Shown: piece after piece, positions 32,702 to 45,049 of the stretch | Layout of the letters: the number at the start of each line of letters is the position of its first letter | Numbering within the stretch: the first letter of the stretch is position 1 | The notes under the pieces: generated by a model | The model's input: only the letters and a program-made list of their open reading frames with translations | Database searches by the model: none | What the model was told of the DNA's origin: nothing | From: Saccharum officinarum | Lineage: Eukaryota > Streptophyta > Magnoliopsida > Poales > Poaceae | Assembly (NCBI GenBank): GCA_020631735.1 | Contig: CM036221.1 | Location: 17,837,381 to 17,901,380, forward strand | Reading direction: 5' to 3' | DNA: 64,000 nucleotides | Position numbers and translations under genes: made by a program

Positions 32702-34624
32702 TGAAAGTCCTATGTTTGGTGTTGGTAATTAGTGACAATACCTAAGTACTAATCCTATGCCTAAGTTGTATGTAGCATATGAGGATTAGTACATTCCAAG
32801 GTTGGTGGCAAGATGGACATGGTGATCATGATGGCCACACTTGGATTTGGACGCAACCCTATGTGATCAAGGCAAAGGTATATGCTTAAGGGTTGTGTTT
32901 TAGTAACCAAGACACCTAGTGGGTGTGGTTACATTATAGGATAGATAGCCGTACTATAAAGAGGGGAATGACGCGGCTATTGAACTCCTAAGTGCCTCTA
33001 GATGTGCATTTCATGATCATATGCATTTGGATAGAACTAATATCGCCTCGAAAAATGTTTATGAAAATGCTAACACACTCACACATGACGAGATCACTTG
33101 GTGGTGTTAGCACATTTACGACGGCGTTGGAGTTTGAGCGGTAGAGAGGGTTTGGGGTCTTCTCTCCCTCCCGCCGAGCGTGCGAGCGCGGGATTCAGAC
33201 GATTTCGGGGATATGAAATGCCTATTTTCCACTACGCCGGAAGTCGGAAAAAGAAACGGAAGCGAACGGAGGTCACAGTGGTGACCGGACGCTGCACCGG
33301 ACGCGGTCACAGTGTGACCGGACGCGTCCGGTCAGTGTCCAGTGTCTGCGCTCTTTTTTTCAGTTGTCTGATCGGACGCGAGGCGCGTCCGGTCATAGGC
33401 GACCGGACGCGTCCGGTCGTCCAGGGAGCTTACTGGACTCCGACCGGACGCGGGTACTGTGGCGTCCGGTCAGTTCTTCAGCGCGTCCGGTCACTGGTTC
33501 GTTTTGTGCGACTCAGTGCTGACCGGCGTGTCCGGTCAGTCACGGGACCGGCGCGTCCGGTCGTGACCAGCGCGTCCGGTCGTTGCGACCGGCGCGTCCG
33601 GTCAGTGTTTCGAAAAAGAACCGTTGCGCGACCGGCGCGTCCGGTCCACGCGACCAGCGCGTCCGGTCAGCGCGAATTGCGTCTGTTCAAATTTCTAACA
33701 GCTATATTCGAAGGGGTACGTCTATAAATACTCGTTGGCCGGCTCAAGGCTCTTACTCTTGAACATTTTGACATACTTGTGAGCACTTTGAGCTAAGAAA
33801 CTCCCCTCCCACTCATCTCTCTTGCTTCTTTGCATATTCGAAGTGAGATTGAGTGATCCAAGTGCATTTGCATTGTGAGATAGCATCTAGTTGGCACTTG
33901 GTGGTTGATTTGCTGCGGGATTCTTGTTTCTCTTGGTGGTTGCCGCCACCTAGACGGCTTGGAGCAGCTTGGAGGCGTTGGCAAGAGTTGGTGATTGTTC
34001 TTGGCCACCTCCGATGATTGTGAGGGGTTTGTGCCTACCTCGGCGAAGCGCCAAAGGCAACGTTAGTATATTGCTCGTGTCATTGCAACCTTTTGCCATT
34101 TGGTAGGTTCTTGTGGTGCCTTTTGAGAGGCTCGGTGTGAGACCGATTAGCCACCGAACCACGTGGTGAAGAGGGACACAACGGGGACTAGCGTGCCGGC
34201 AAGCACGTGAACCTCGGATAAATCTTCGTGTCATCACTTTCATATTGTGATTGATTGATCCCGGTGTTTGGTTATCTTGGTATTCATTGTTGATCATATT
34301 GGTTGGCTCAATACTTCGCCCCTCGGTGATACCCTCCTATCTCTCTTATATTAATTTCTTAGTTATCTTTGCTAGCTAGTTAGCTTAGCTAGAGTAGTTC
34401 TTTGTGTAGCTTGCTAGTTGTAGTTGTACTTAACTTCTCGGTTTGACTTGTGCGGTTGAGTGCAAATACTAGAATTGTGAATTGGATAGGTGGCTTGCAA
34501 ACACCCATAGGCTAAGCAAAACTCGCATCTCGCTATTTGTTATATTGATAAACTTGTTTAGCTTGTCGTTGTAGAAAATTTTAATAGGCTATTCACCCCC
34601 CCCTCTAGCCATCAAGACCTTTCA
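32702..34624 (+). repeat. 5' LTR of Sirevirus B copy 1, 1923 bp
   Basis: TG...CA borders. CCGG palindrome array at 33281-33670. TATAAATA at 33723-33730, the likely promoter of the element. It differs from the two LTRs of the full copy in and around the array, so it belongs to a separate insertion. Confidence 0.9.
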
Positions 34625-34678
34625 AGTGGTATCAGAGCCGTGGTCACCGTTTGTAAGGCTTAACAACCTCGGTGTAAG

Positions 34679-37495
34679 ATGGCTCAAGTTATGTTTAATC
34701 ATGTTAATGGCAAGCCTCCATTCTTTGATGGCGTCTCTTCCTTTGATCATTGGAAAAGGAAGATGAAGCAATATCTAGGCAATATACATGAGAAGGTTTG
34801 GGATGTGACCAAAGAAGGATACGTCATTCTTGATGAGGAAAACCTCACTCCCAAAGACCGCATCAACAAACAATGCAATACGGCGGCACTTGACACAATC
34901 TATCATGCCATTGATGATAAAGTATTTGAGCAAATCAAAGATCTTGAAAAGGCAAATGAGCTTTGGATAAGGCTTGAAGAAACATATGAAGGCACTTCAA
35001 CGGTAAAAAGTGCCAAACTATATATGCTCAAGGACAAGTTCTCCACATTCAAGATGAAGGATGATGAATCCATCCCGGAGATGTTCTATAGGCTCCAAGT
35101 CATTGACAATGATCTCAAGGGGCTTGGGAGAAGGTTGAGGACAAGGACTTCTCACACAAGTCTTGATGTGCTTACCCAAGAAGTTTGCCACCTTGAGAAG
35201 AATGATCTTTAGAGAGGGATGGACAAGGTCAAACCAACCAATGTGCTTGGAGATATAATGACTGATGCCCAATACAATGATGATGAAGATGAGGTAGAAG
35301 AGAAGAAGGAAACCAAGGTCAAGCCAGAGAAGCCCATTGCATTCAAGGCTTCATCCTCTAAGGGCAAGAGCAAGGTTGATGAAATGATGATGATCCATTT
35401 GATGATGAGATCATGGCCCTTCTAGTGCAAAAGATGGGTCGGTTCATGAAGAAGAAAGGCTATGGTGCAAGAAAGAGAAGGACTTCATGAAGGCAAAGGA
35501 GTGCTTTGCTACAATTGCAATAGCCCCGATCATGTAGTGGCAAAGTGCCCCTATGAAGACAAAAGATATCATGATGGGGGAGTTAAAGTTGAAGAAGAAC
35601 AAAGAAGAGAAGAAAAGCAAAGAAGAGCTTCACTTTCAACAAGAAGAAGAAGGGTTGGTGGTTATGTAGTCACTTGGGATAGTGACAACTCCGATAGTGA
35701 TGATGATGAAAGCTCTAGTGATGATGAGAGGATCACTCGGCGAGCCACTGCAAACATCGCCCTCTCAACAAGCCATCCATCTTCGACACTACATCAACAT
35801 GCCTTATGGCCAAGCCTACCAAGGTAAAACATGATGATAGTGATGATGATTCTTGTGCTAGTGATGATTGTAGGAGTGATGATGAGGAGGATGAGGACTA
35901 CTCCAAGGATGATCTATTGGGCATAATAGATCAAATGAGCAAGGGCTACAAGAGGACAACCAAGAAATACAAAATCTTGGAACAAGAGCTCATTGCCAAG
36001 AGCAATGAAAATGATGCCTTGATGGAGGAGCTTGTTGCTCTCAAAAAGAGTAAGGAGTGCAAAGGAATTGAACAAGAGCTCAAAGCTCTTAGGAAATCCT
36101 TTGATGAGCTAGAGGCTCTCGTGAGTGTCTAAAGGAAGACCACGAGGACCTTGAAATTGCTCACACTAGGCTTAAGGAAGCCCACTCCACTCTACTTGAG
36201 CTCATCAAGAAAAGGACCTCAAGTGTGGAGAAGTTCATGAAGGAAGCTAAGGAGGAGCAAGTGATTGTCACTTGTGATATTGGACTAACATGTGATATTA
36301 TTGATGATTCTTTATTTGTTAGTCCTACTAATGCTTCATGTAGCTCATCATCATCCACCACAACCAACTCTATCTCTACTACTAGTGATTCATCACTTGT
36401 GGTTGAGACTCTCAAGAGAGAGTGGATGATCTCACCCGCGCATTAGGCAATGCCTATGGTGGGGATGCCCGCTTGCTAAAAATGCTTGGGTAGCCAAAGG
36501 TTCTCTCTTAACAAAGAGGGATTGGGCTATACTCCAAGAAGGGCAAGGCGGCCTTTGCTACTCAAACCTCGCTTTGTGAAGGGCAATGGTCGTTATTGCA
36601 ATAGATGCAAGCAAGTTGGGCATCTAGAGATTAATTGCAATAAAATGAACAAGAACAAGAAAAATGCTAATGTACCTTACATTCCTTTTGATTCTTGTTA
36701 TGTGCTTACCAAGGGTGAGAAAGGTGTGCATGCTAGGTTTGTTGGTACACCAATTGTGGGCCCAAAGAAGAAGGCCATTTGGTACCAAGAGCTTAGTGAC
36801 TAACCTCCAAGGACCCAAGCAAGTATGGGTACCTAAAAGACATTAATTGTTTTGTAGGTAAATACAAGGCGGAGGAAGGCATTGGGTGCTTGATAGTGGG
36901 TGCTCTCAACATATGACCGGTGATTCAAAGAATGTTCAACTCTCTCAATCAAATGATAGTGGCATTGATAGCATCACATTTGGTGACAATAGCAAGGGTG
37001 ATGTAAAGGCTCTTGGAAGGATTGCAATCTCAAATGATCATAGCATCTTCCAATGTGCTCTAGTTGAAAAGCTAACTTCAACTTCTTGTCGGTTGCTCAA
37101 TTGTGTGATCTCGGTTTCAAGTGCATATTTGGTGTTGATGATGTGGAGATAGTTAGTGTTGATGGCTCTAAATCTTCAAAGGCTTTAGATATGAAAATCT
37201 ATACTTGGTTGATTTCAATGCTAGTGACACTCAACTTTCAACATGCTTGCTCACCAAATCAAGTATGGGTTGGTTATGGCATAGAAGACTTGTCATGTTG
37301 GCATGAAGCAATTGAACAAGTTAGTAAAGCATGACTTAGTTAGAGGCTTGAAGGATGTCACATTTGAAAAGGATAAGCTATGTAGTGGCATGTCAAGCGG
37401 AAAGCAAGTAGGCAACACTCATCCATTGAAGAGCATTATGAGTACTTCCAAGGCATTTGAGTTGTTGCACATGGATCTATTGGGCCAACTACATA
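34679..37495 (+). pseudogene. Sirevirus B copy 1 gag-pol, frameshifted
   Basis: Gag starts MAQVMFNHVNGKPPFF and has the UBN2-type capsid region, then frame changes near 35120, 35380, 35480, 35780, 36115 and 36415. Two zinc knuckles are encoded near 35508 and 36597. The protease motif LDSGCSQHMTG lies at 36887-36919. The integrase HHCC region follows and the copy stops at the gap inside the integrase core. It is therefore non-functional as assembled. Some breaks may be sequence errors. Confidence 0.85.
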
Positions 37496-37595
37496 NNNNN
37501 NNNNNNNNNNNNNNNNNNNNNNNNNNNNNNNNNNNNNNNNNNNNNNNNNNNNNNNNNNNNNNNNNNNNNNNNNNNNNNNNNNNNNNNNNNNNNNN
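37496..37595. other. Assembly gap, 100 N, inside Sirevirus sequence
   Basis: One hundred N join the integrase of copy 1 directly to the first bases of the LTR of copy 2. The LTR resumes at its second base (GAAAGTC), so the true length and content of the gap are unknown. Confidence 0.99.
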
Positions 37596-39570
37596 GAAAG
37601 TCTATGTTTGGTGTTGGTAATTAGTGACAATGCCTAAGTACTAATCCTATGCCTAAGTTGTATGTAGCATATGAGGATTAGTACATCCAAGGTTGGTGCA
37701 AGATGGACATGGTGATCATGATGGCCACACTTGGATTTGGACGCAACCCTACGTGATCAAGGCAAAGGTATATGCTTAAGGGTTGTGTTTTAGTAACCAA
37801 GACACCTAGTGGGTGTGGTTACATTATAGGATAGGTAGCCATACTATAAAGAGGGGAATGACGCGGCTATTGAACTCCTAAGTGCCTCTAGATGTGCATT
37901 TCATGATCATATGCATTTGGATAGAACTAATATCGCCTCGAAAAATGATTGTGAAAATGCTAACACACTCACACATGACGAGATCACTTGGTGATGTTAG
38001 CACGTTTGCGACGGCGGTGGAGTTTGAGCGGTAGAGAGGGTTTGGGTTCCTCTCTCCCTCCCGCCGAGCTTGCGAGGCGGGATTCAGGCGTTTTTGAGAA
38101 GTTGAAACGATTATTTTCCACTACGCCGGAAGTCCAGAAAAGAAACGGAGGCGAACGGAGGTCACAGAGGTGACCGGACGCTGAACGGACGCGGTCCTTG
38201 CATGACCGGACGCGTCCGGTCAGTGTTCAGTGTCTGCGTATTTTTCAGTTCGATGATCGGACGCGAGGCGCGTCCGGTCACTGATGATCGGACGCGTCCG
38301 GTCGTTCAGGGAGCTTACTGGACTGTAACCGGACGCTGGCACTGTCGCGTCCGGTCATTTTCTTCAGCGCGTCCGGTCACTATTTCGTTGAGCGCTGCTC
38401 AGGCGACCAGCGCGTCCGGTCCTTCACGGGACCAGTGCGTCCGGTCGTTCCCAGCGCGTCCGGTCAGTTAGACCAGCGCGTCCGGTCATTGCTTCGCAGT
38501 TAGCCGTTGGGCGACCAGCGCGTCCGGTCGTTTGGACCAGCGCGTCCGGTCAGTACTTCACGAGTTAGCCGTTGGGCGACCGGCGCGTCCGGTCAGTTGG
38601 ACCAACGCGTCCGGTCAGCCCGATTTCGGCTGTTTAAGTTTCTAACGGCTATATTCGAAGGGGTACGTCTATAAATACTCGTTGGCCGGCTCAAGGCTCC
38701 ACCTCTCAAACATTTGATATACTTGTGAGCACTTTGAGCTAAGCAACTCCCTTCCCACTCATCTCTCTTGCTTCTTTGCATATTCGAAGTGAGATTGAGT
38801 GATCCAAGTGCATTTGCATTGTGAGATAGCATCTAGTTGGCACTTGGTGGTTGATTTGCTGCGGGATTCTTGTTTCTCTTGGTGGTTGCCGCCACCTAGA
38901 CGGCTTGGAGCAGCTTGGAGGCGTTGGCAAGAGTTGGTGATTGTTCTTAGCCACCTCCGGTGATTGTGAGGGGTTTGTGCCTACCTCGGCGAAGCGCCAA
39001 AGGCAACATTAGTAAATTGCTCGTGTCATTGCAACCTTTTGCCATTTGGTAGGTTCTTGTGGCGCCTTTTGAGAGGCTCGGTGTGTGACCGATTAGCCAC
39101 CGAACCACGTGGTGAAGAGGGACACAACGGGACTAGCGTGCCGGCAAGCAAGTGAACCTCGGGATAAATCTTCGTGTCATCACTTTCATATTGTGATTGA
39201 TTGATCCCGGTGTTCGGTTATCTTGGTATTCATCTCTTGATTATATTGATTGGTTGGCTCAATTCTTCGCCCCTCGTGATACCCTCTAACTCAACTCCGC
39301 ATTACTTTCTTAGTTATCTTTGCTAGCTAGTTAGCTTTGCTAGAGTAGCTTCTTTGTGTAGCTTGCTAGTTGTAGTTTCCTTCTCGGTTTGACTTGTGCG
39401 GTTGAGTGCAAATACACTAGAATTGTGAATTGGTTAGGTGGCTTGCAAACACCCCGTAGGCTAAGCAAAACTCGCATCTCGCTATTTGTTTATTGATAAA
39501 CTTGTTTAGCTTGTCTTTGTAGAAATTTTTAATAGGCTATTCACCCCCCTCTAGCCATCAAGACCTTTCA
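37596..39570 (+). repeat. 5' LTR of Sirevirus B copy 2
   Basis: The first base is lost in the gap; it ends ACCTTTCA at 39570. CCGG array at 38170-38620; TATAAATA at 38670-38677. The primer-binding site TGGTATCAGAGC follows at 39573-39584. Confidence 0.92.
38170..38620. repeat. CCGGACGCGTCCGG palindrome array in Sirevirus B LTR
   Basis: A full palindrome GACCGGACGCGTCCGGTC occurs at about 38203, followed by at least ten half-type ACCAGCGCGTCCGGTC units. It lies just upstream of the TATA box, where transcription control would be expected. Matching arrays are at 33281-33670, 46765-47200 and 49125-49580. Confidence 0.9.
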
Positions 39571-39572
39571 AG

Positions 39573-39584
39573 TGGTATCAGAGC
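39573..39584 (+). promoter_or_regulatory. Primer-binding site of Sirevirus B copy 2
   Basis: TGGTATCAGAGC matches the 3' end of plant initiator-Met tRNA (as complement), the usual minus-strand primer for Copia elements. It is two bases after the LTR end. Confidence 0.93.
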
Positions 39585-39624
39585 CGTGGTCACCGTTTGT
39601 AAGGCTTAACAACCTCGGTGTAAG

Positions 39625-41763
39625 ATGGCTCAAGTTATGTTCAATCATGTTAATGGCAAGCCTCCATTCTTTGATGGCGTCTCTTCCTTTGATCATTGGA
39701 AAAGGAAGATGAAGCAATATCTAGGCAATATACATGAGAAGGTTTGGGATGTGACCAAAGAAGGATACGTCATTCTTGATGAGGAAAACCTCACTCCAAA
39801 TGACCGCATCAACAAACAATGCAATACGGCGGCACTTGACACAATCTATCGTGCCATTGATGATAAAGTATTTGAGCAAATCAAAGATCTTGAAAAGGCA
39901 AATGAGCTTTGGATAAGGCTTGAAGAAACATATGAAGGCACTTCAACGGTAAAAAGTGCCAAACTATATATGCTCAAGGACAAGTTCTCCACATTCAAGA
40001 TGAAGGATGATGAATCCATCCCGGAGATGTTCTATAGGCTCCAAGTCATTGTCAATGATCTCAAGGGGCTTGGGGAGAAGGTTGAGGACAAGGACTTCTC
40101 ACATAAGTTCTTGATGTGCTTACCCAAGAAGTTTGCCACCTTGAGAAGAATGATCTTTAGAGAGGGATTGGACAAGGTCAAACCAACCAATGTGCTTGGA
40201 GATATAATGACCGATGCCCAATACAATGATGATGAAGATGAGGTAGAAGAGAAGAAGGAGACCAAGGTCAAGCAAGAGAAGCCCATTGCATTCAAGGCTT
40301 CATCCTCTAAGGGCAAGAGCAAGGTGGAGAGTGATGATGATGATCCATTCGATGATGAGACCATGGCCCTCCTTGTGCATAAGATGGGAAGGTTCATGAA
40401 GAAGAAAGGATATGGGGCAAGGAAGAGGAGAGACACTATAAAGGCAAAGACCCTTTGCTACAATTGCAATAGCCCCGATCACATAGTGGCGGATTGCCCC
40501 TATGAAGATAAGAGATTTCATAATGGGGACTTGAAGCTCAAGAAGAACAAGAAGGATAAGAAAGAGAATGAGAAGAAAGCAAAGAAGAGCTTCACTTTCA
40601 ACAAGAAGAAGAAGGGTGGTGGTTATGTAGTCACTTGGGATAGTGACAACTCCGATAGTGATGATGATGCAAGCTCTAGTGATGATGAGAGGATCACTCG
40701 GCGAGCCATTGCAAACATCGCCCTCTCCAACAAGCCATCCATCTTCGACACTACATCAACATGCCTTATGGCCAAGCCTACCAAGGTAAAACATGATGAT
40801 AGTGATGATGATTCTTGTGCTAGTGATGATTGTAGGAGTGATGATGAGGAGGATGAGGACTACTCCAAGGATGATCTATTAGGCATAATAGATCAAATGA
40901 GCAAGGGCTACAAGAGGACAACCAAGAAATACAAAATCTTGGAACAAGAGCTCATTGCCAAGAGCAATGAAAATGATGCCTTGATGGAGGAGCTTGTTGC
41001 TCTCAAAAAGAGTAAGGAGTGCAAAGGAATTGAACAAGAGCTCAAAGCTCTTAGGAAATCCTTTGATGAGCTAGAGGCTTCTCGTGAGTGTCTAAAGGAA
41101 GACCACGAGGATCTTGAAATTGCTCACACTAGGCTTAAGGAAGCCCACTCCACTCTACTTGAGCTCATCAAGGAAAAGGACCTTAAGTTGGAGAAGTTCA
41201 TGAAGGAAGCTAAGGAGGAGCAAGTGATTGTCACTTGTGATATTGGACTAACATGTGATATTATTGATGATTCTTTATTTGTTAGTCCTACTAATGCTTC
41301 ATGTAGCTCATCATCATCCACCACAACCAACTCTACCTCTACTACTAGTGATTCATCACTTGTGGTTGAGACTCTCAAGAGAGAGGTGGATGATCTCACC
41401 CGCGCATTAGGCAACGCCTATGGTGGGGATGCCCGCTTGCTAAAATGCTTGGGTAGCCAAAGGTTCTCTCTTAACAAAGAGGGATTGGGCTATACTCCCA
41501 AGAAGGGCAAGGCGGCCTTTGCTACTCCAAAGCCTCGCTTTGTGAAGGGCAATGGTCGTTATTGCAATAGATGCAAGCAAGTTGGGCATCTAGAGATTAA
41601 TTGCAATAAAATGAACAAGAACAAGAAAAATGCTAATGTACCTTATATTCCTTTTGATTCTTGTTATGTGCTTACCAAGGGTGAGAAAGGTGTGCATGCT
41701 AGGTTTGTTGGTACACCAATTGTGGGCCAAAGAAGAAGGCCATTTGGGTACCAAAGAGCTTAG
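39625..41763 (+). CDS. Sirevirus B Gag, 712 codons
   Basis: Capsid/nucleocapsid protein that packages element RNA in cytoplasmic particles. The start ATG at 39625 lies 40 bp after the primer site. Residues about 10-190 form the UBN2-type capsid region, with FDHWKRKMKQYLGN near the start and LWIRLEETYEG in the middle. A first zinc knuckle, CYNCNSPDHIVADC, is near residue 277 (about 40455). Acidic and coiled-coil stretches follow, including the segment rich in KKSKECKGIEQELKALRK. A second knuckle, CNRCKQVGHLEINC, lies near residue 650 (about 41564). The long coiled-coil Gag is a Sirevirus trait. One base appears missing near 41724-41731 compared with copy 1, changing the last dozen residues before the stop at 41763. 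Confidence 0.92.
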   Translation: MAQVMFNHVNGKPPFFDGVSSFDHWKRKMKQYLGNIHEKVWDVTKEGYVILDEENLTPNDRINKQCNTAALDTIYRAIDDKVFEQIKDLEKANELWIRLEETYEGTSTVKSAKLYMLKDKFSTFKMKDDESIPEMFYRLQVIVNDLKGLGEKVEDKDFSHKFLMCLPKKFATLRRMIFREGLDKVKPTNVLGDIMTDAQYNDDEDEVEEKKETKVKQEKPIAFKASSSKGKSKVESDDDDPFDDETMALLVHKMGRFMKKKGYGARKRRDTIKAKTLCYNCNSPDHIVADCPYEDKRFHNGDLKLKKNKKDKKENEKKAKKSFTFNKKKKGGGYVVTWDSDNSDSDDDASSSDDERITRRAIANIALSNKPSIFDTTSTCLMAKPTKVKHDDSDDDSCASDDCRSDDEEDEDYSKDDLLGIIDQMSKGYKRTTKKYKILEQELIAKSNENDALMEELVALKKSKECKGIEQELKALRKSFDELEASRECLKEDHEDLEIAHTRLKEAHSTLLELIKEKDLKLEKFMKEAKEEQVIVTCDIGLTCDIIDDSLFVSPTNASCSSSSSTTTNSTSTTSDSSLVVETLKREVDDLTRALGNAYGGDARLLKCLGSQRFSLNKEGLGYTPKKGKAAFATPKPRFVKGNGRYCNRCKQVGHLEINCNKMNKNKKNANVPYIPFDSCYVLTKGEKGVHARFVGTPIVGQRRRPFGYQRA

Positions 41764-41810
41764 TGACTAACCTCCAAGGACCCAAGCAAGTATGGGTACC
41801 TAAAAGACAT

Positions 41811-44800
41811 TAAATTGTTTTGTAGGTAAATTACAAGGCCGGAGGAAGGCATTGGGTGCTTGATAGTGGGTGCTCTCAACATATGACCGGTGATTCAAGA
41901 ATGTTCAACTCTCTCAAATCAAATGATAGTGGCATTGATAGTATCACATTTGGTGACAATAGCAAGGGTGATGTAAAGGCTCTTGGAAGGATTGCAATCT
42001 CAAATGATCATAGCATTTCCAATGTGCTCTTAGTTGAAAAGTTGAACTTCAATCTTCTCTCGGTTGCTCAATTGTGTGATCTCGGTTTTAAGTGCATATT
42101 TGGTGTTGATGATGTGGAGATAGTTAGTGTTGATGGCTCTAACTTGATCTTCAAAGGTTTTAGATATGAGAATCTATACTTGGTTGATTTCAATGCTAGT
42201 GACACTCAACTTTCAACATGCTTGCTCACCAAATCAAGTATGGGTTGGTTATGGCATAGAAGACTTGGTCATGTTGGCATGAAGCAATTGAACAAGTTAG
42301 TGAAGCATGACTTAGTTAGAGGCTTGAAGGATGTCACATTTGAGAAGGATAAGCTATGTAGTGCATGTCAAGCCGGAAAGCAAGTAGGCAACACTCATCC
42401 ATTGAAGAGCATTATGAGTACTTCCAAGGCATTTGAGTTGTTGCACATGGATCTATTTGGGCCAACTACATACACAAGCATTGGTGGCAACAAGTATGGT
42501 TTTGTGATTGTGGATGATTTCACTAGATACACATGGGTATTCTTTCTTGTGGACAAGAGTGATGTATTTGACATATTCAAGAAGTTCATCAAGAGAGTGC
42601 AAAATGAGTTTGAGACCACAATCAAGAAAGTAAGAAGTGACAATGGAAGTGAGTTTAGAAACACAAGAGTTGATGAGCTATGTGAGGAGCTTGGAATCAA
42701 GCATCAATTCTCGGCCAAGTATACACCTCAATCAAATGGCTTAGTTGAGAGGAAAAATAGAACCTTAATTGATATGGCAAGATCAATGTTGAATGAGTAT
42801 AATGTGAGTCATTCATTTTGGGCCGAAGCAATCAACACGGCTTGCTTCTATAGCAACCGCCTCTATTGCCACAAGTTTCTAGAGAAGACACCATATGAGA
42901 TCTTAAATGGAAGAAAGCCCAATATTGCATACTTTCGGGTATTTGGTTGCAAATGCTATATCTTAAAGAAGGGCACTAGATTGAGCAAGTTTGAGAAGAA
43001 ATGTGATGAAGGCTTCCTACTTGGTTACTCAACTACTAGCAAAGCTTATAGAGTTTGGAATTTAGCTAGTGGACAACTTGAAGAAGTGCATGATGTTGAA
43101 TTTGATAAAACAAATGGCTCTCAAGATGAAGAAGATAACTTAGATGATGTGAGAGGAACTCAATTGACCAATGCTATGAAAGAAATGGATATTGGTGATA
43201 TTAGGCCAAAGCAAGTGATTGATGTGGATGAAAAAGATCAAGTGCTCCAAAGTCCAATTACACAAGCTAGTGGTTCTCTAATGTAAAATCAAGCTAGTAC
43301 ATCATCTCAAGTGCAACAAGATCAACAAGTGGCTAGTTCATCATCTCCAACTCATGATCAACATCAACATCCAAGCAATCAAGTCCAAGTGCTTCAACCA
43401 ACTAACATTGCAAGAGACCATCCATTGGATTCCATCATTGGTGACATACAAAGAGGAGTTCAAACTAGATCAAGATTGGCATCATTTTGTGCTCACTCTT
43501 CTTTTGTGTCAATGGAAGAACCCAAGGACATTGATAAAGCATTGAGAGATCCGGATTGGGTAAATGCAATGCATGAAGAGCTCAACAACTTAAGAGAAAT
43601 GAAGTATGGGAACTAGTTGAAAGGCCTAAGGATCACAATGTCATTGGAACAAGATGGGTCTTTCGCAACAAGCAAGATCAAGATGGGATAGTAGTAAGGA
43701 ACAAAGCAAGACTAGTGGCTCAAGGTTACACACAAATAGAGGGTCTTGACTTTGGTGAAACTTATGCCCCGGTTGCAAGATTGGAAGCAATTAGGATCTT
43801 ACTTGCCTATGCTTGTGCTCACAATATCAAGCTATATCAAATGGATGTAAAGAGTGCATTTCTCAATGGGTACATTCAAGAGGAGGTGTATGTGGAGCAA
43901 CCTCCCGGTTTTGAAGATGACAAGAAACCCAATCATGTATACAAGTTAAGGAAGGCTTTGTATGGATTAAAGCAAGCACCTAGAGCATGGTATGAAAGAT
44001 TGAGGGACTTCTTGCTATCCAAAGGATTTGTCATGGGCAAAGTTGATACAACACTATTCACCAAGAAGATTGAGAAAGACTTGTTTGTGTTGCAAATATA
44101 TGTTGATGATATCATATTCGGTTCAACCAATCAAGATTATTGTGATGAGTTTGGAAAATGATGGCAAAAGAATTTGAAATGTCAATGATTGGTGAACTTA
44201 GTTTCTTTCTTGGACTTCAAATCAAACAAATGAAAGAAGGTACATTGTGAGCCAAACTAAGTACATCAAAGATATGCTCAAGAAGTTTGGCATGGAAGAT
44301 GCAAAGAGTATTACAACTCCAATGGGCACTAGTGGAAGTTTGGATAGTGACAAGAGTGGCAACATGGTGGATCAAAAGCTATATAGATCAATGATTGGTA
44401 GCCTACTCTATGTGACGGCATCAAGGCCCGATGTGATGTTTAGTGTATGCATGTGTGCAAGATTTCAAGCCTCACCAAGAGAAAGTCATTTGAAGGCAAC
44501 AAAGAGAATATTGAGGTACTTAAAGCATACACAAGATGTTGGATTGTGGTATCCCAAAGGTGCAAGCTTTGAGCTAGTTGGATATTCGGATTCTGACTAT
44601 GCCGGTGACAAAGTAGAAAGAAAGAGCACTTCCGGGACTTGTCAATTGTTGGGAAGATCACTTGTCTCATGGTCATCCAAGAAGCAAAATAGTATTGCAC
44701 TATCTACCGCCGAGCCGAATACATCGCCGCGGGTAGTTGTTGTGCACAAATCTTGTGGATGAAGGCAACATTGAAAGATTTTGAAATCAATTTCAAGAAT

Positions 44801-45049
44801 GTGCCATTGCTATGTGACAATGAAAGTGCCGTGAAGCTAACCAACAATCCGGTTCAACATCAAAGAACAAAGCATATTGATGTTCGTCATCATTTTATTA
44901 GAGATCATCAACAAAAGGGTGACATTGCTATTGAGAGTGTGGGCACCGAAGATCAATTAGCCGATCTATTCACCAAGCCACTTGATGAGAAGAGATTTCA
45001 CAAGCTAAAGAATGAGTTGAACATACTTGATTTCTCCAACATGAGTTGA
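41811..45049 (+). pseudogene. Sirevirus B Pol: protease, integrase, reverse transcriptase, RNase H
   Basis: Copia-type polyprotein. The frame before protease contains two in-frame stops (41811-41813 and 41823-41825) between gag and pol, an arrangement known in Sireviruses. Domains in order: protease LDSGCSQHMTG at 41859-41891; integrase zinc region WHRRLGHVG to CSACQAGK (about 42253-42380); integrase core with MDLFGP, RSDNGSEF and NGLVERKNR holding the two Asp and one Glu; reverse transcriptase with YVDDIIFGS at about 44099-44125; RNase H with YSDSDYAGD and DNESAVKL; end at 45049. An in-frame stop lies at 43284-43286. Frame changes lie near 43590, 44156, 44245 and 44714, each at a short base run. 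As assembled it cannot make one polyprotein. Confidence 0.9.

Larger units (their letters stand above)
32702..37495 (+). mobile_element. Sirevirus B copy 1: 5' LTR, gag and start of pol, cut by gap
   Basis: The LTR (32702-34624) begins TGAAAGTCCTATG and ends ACCTTTCA. The primer-binding site TGGTATCAGAGC (initiator-Met tRNA type) is at 34627-34638. Gag starts at the ATG at 34679. The copy continues through protease and the integrase zinc region and ends in the integrase core at 37495, where the gap starts. The coding part closely matches the full copy further right but carries many more single-base indels. Confidence 0.9.

Noticed and set aside
33098..33727. 209-codon plus-strand frame in the Sirevirus LTR
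   Set aside because: It runs through the CCGG palindrome array. The arginine/valine-rich protein simply translates the repeat, and the frame is not kept in the other LTR copies.
38170..38620. CRISPR-like array of short repeats
   Set aside because: Units are irregularly spaced, vary among themselves and lie inside an LTR of a plant retrotransposon. There are no cas genes and no unique spacers.
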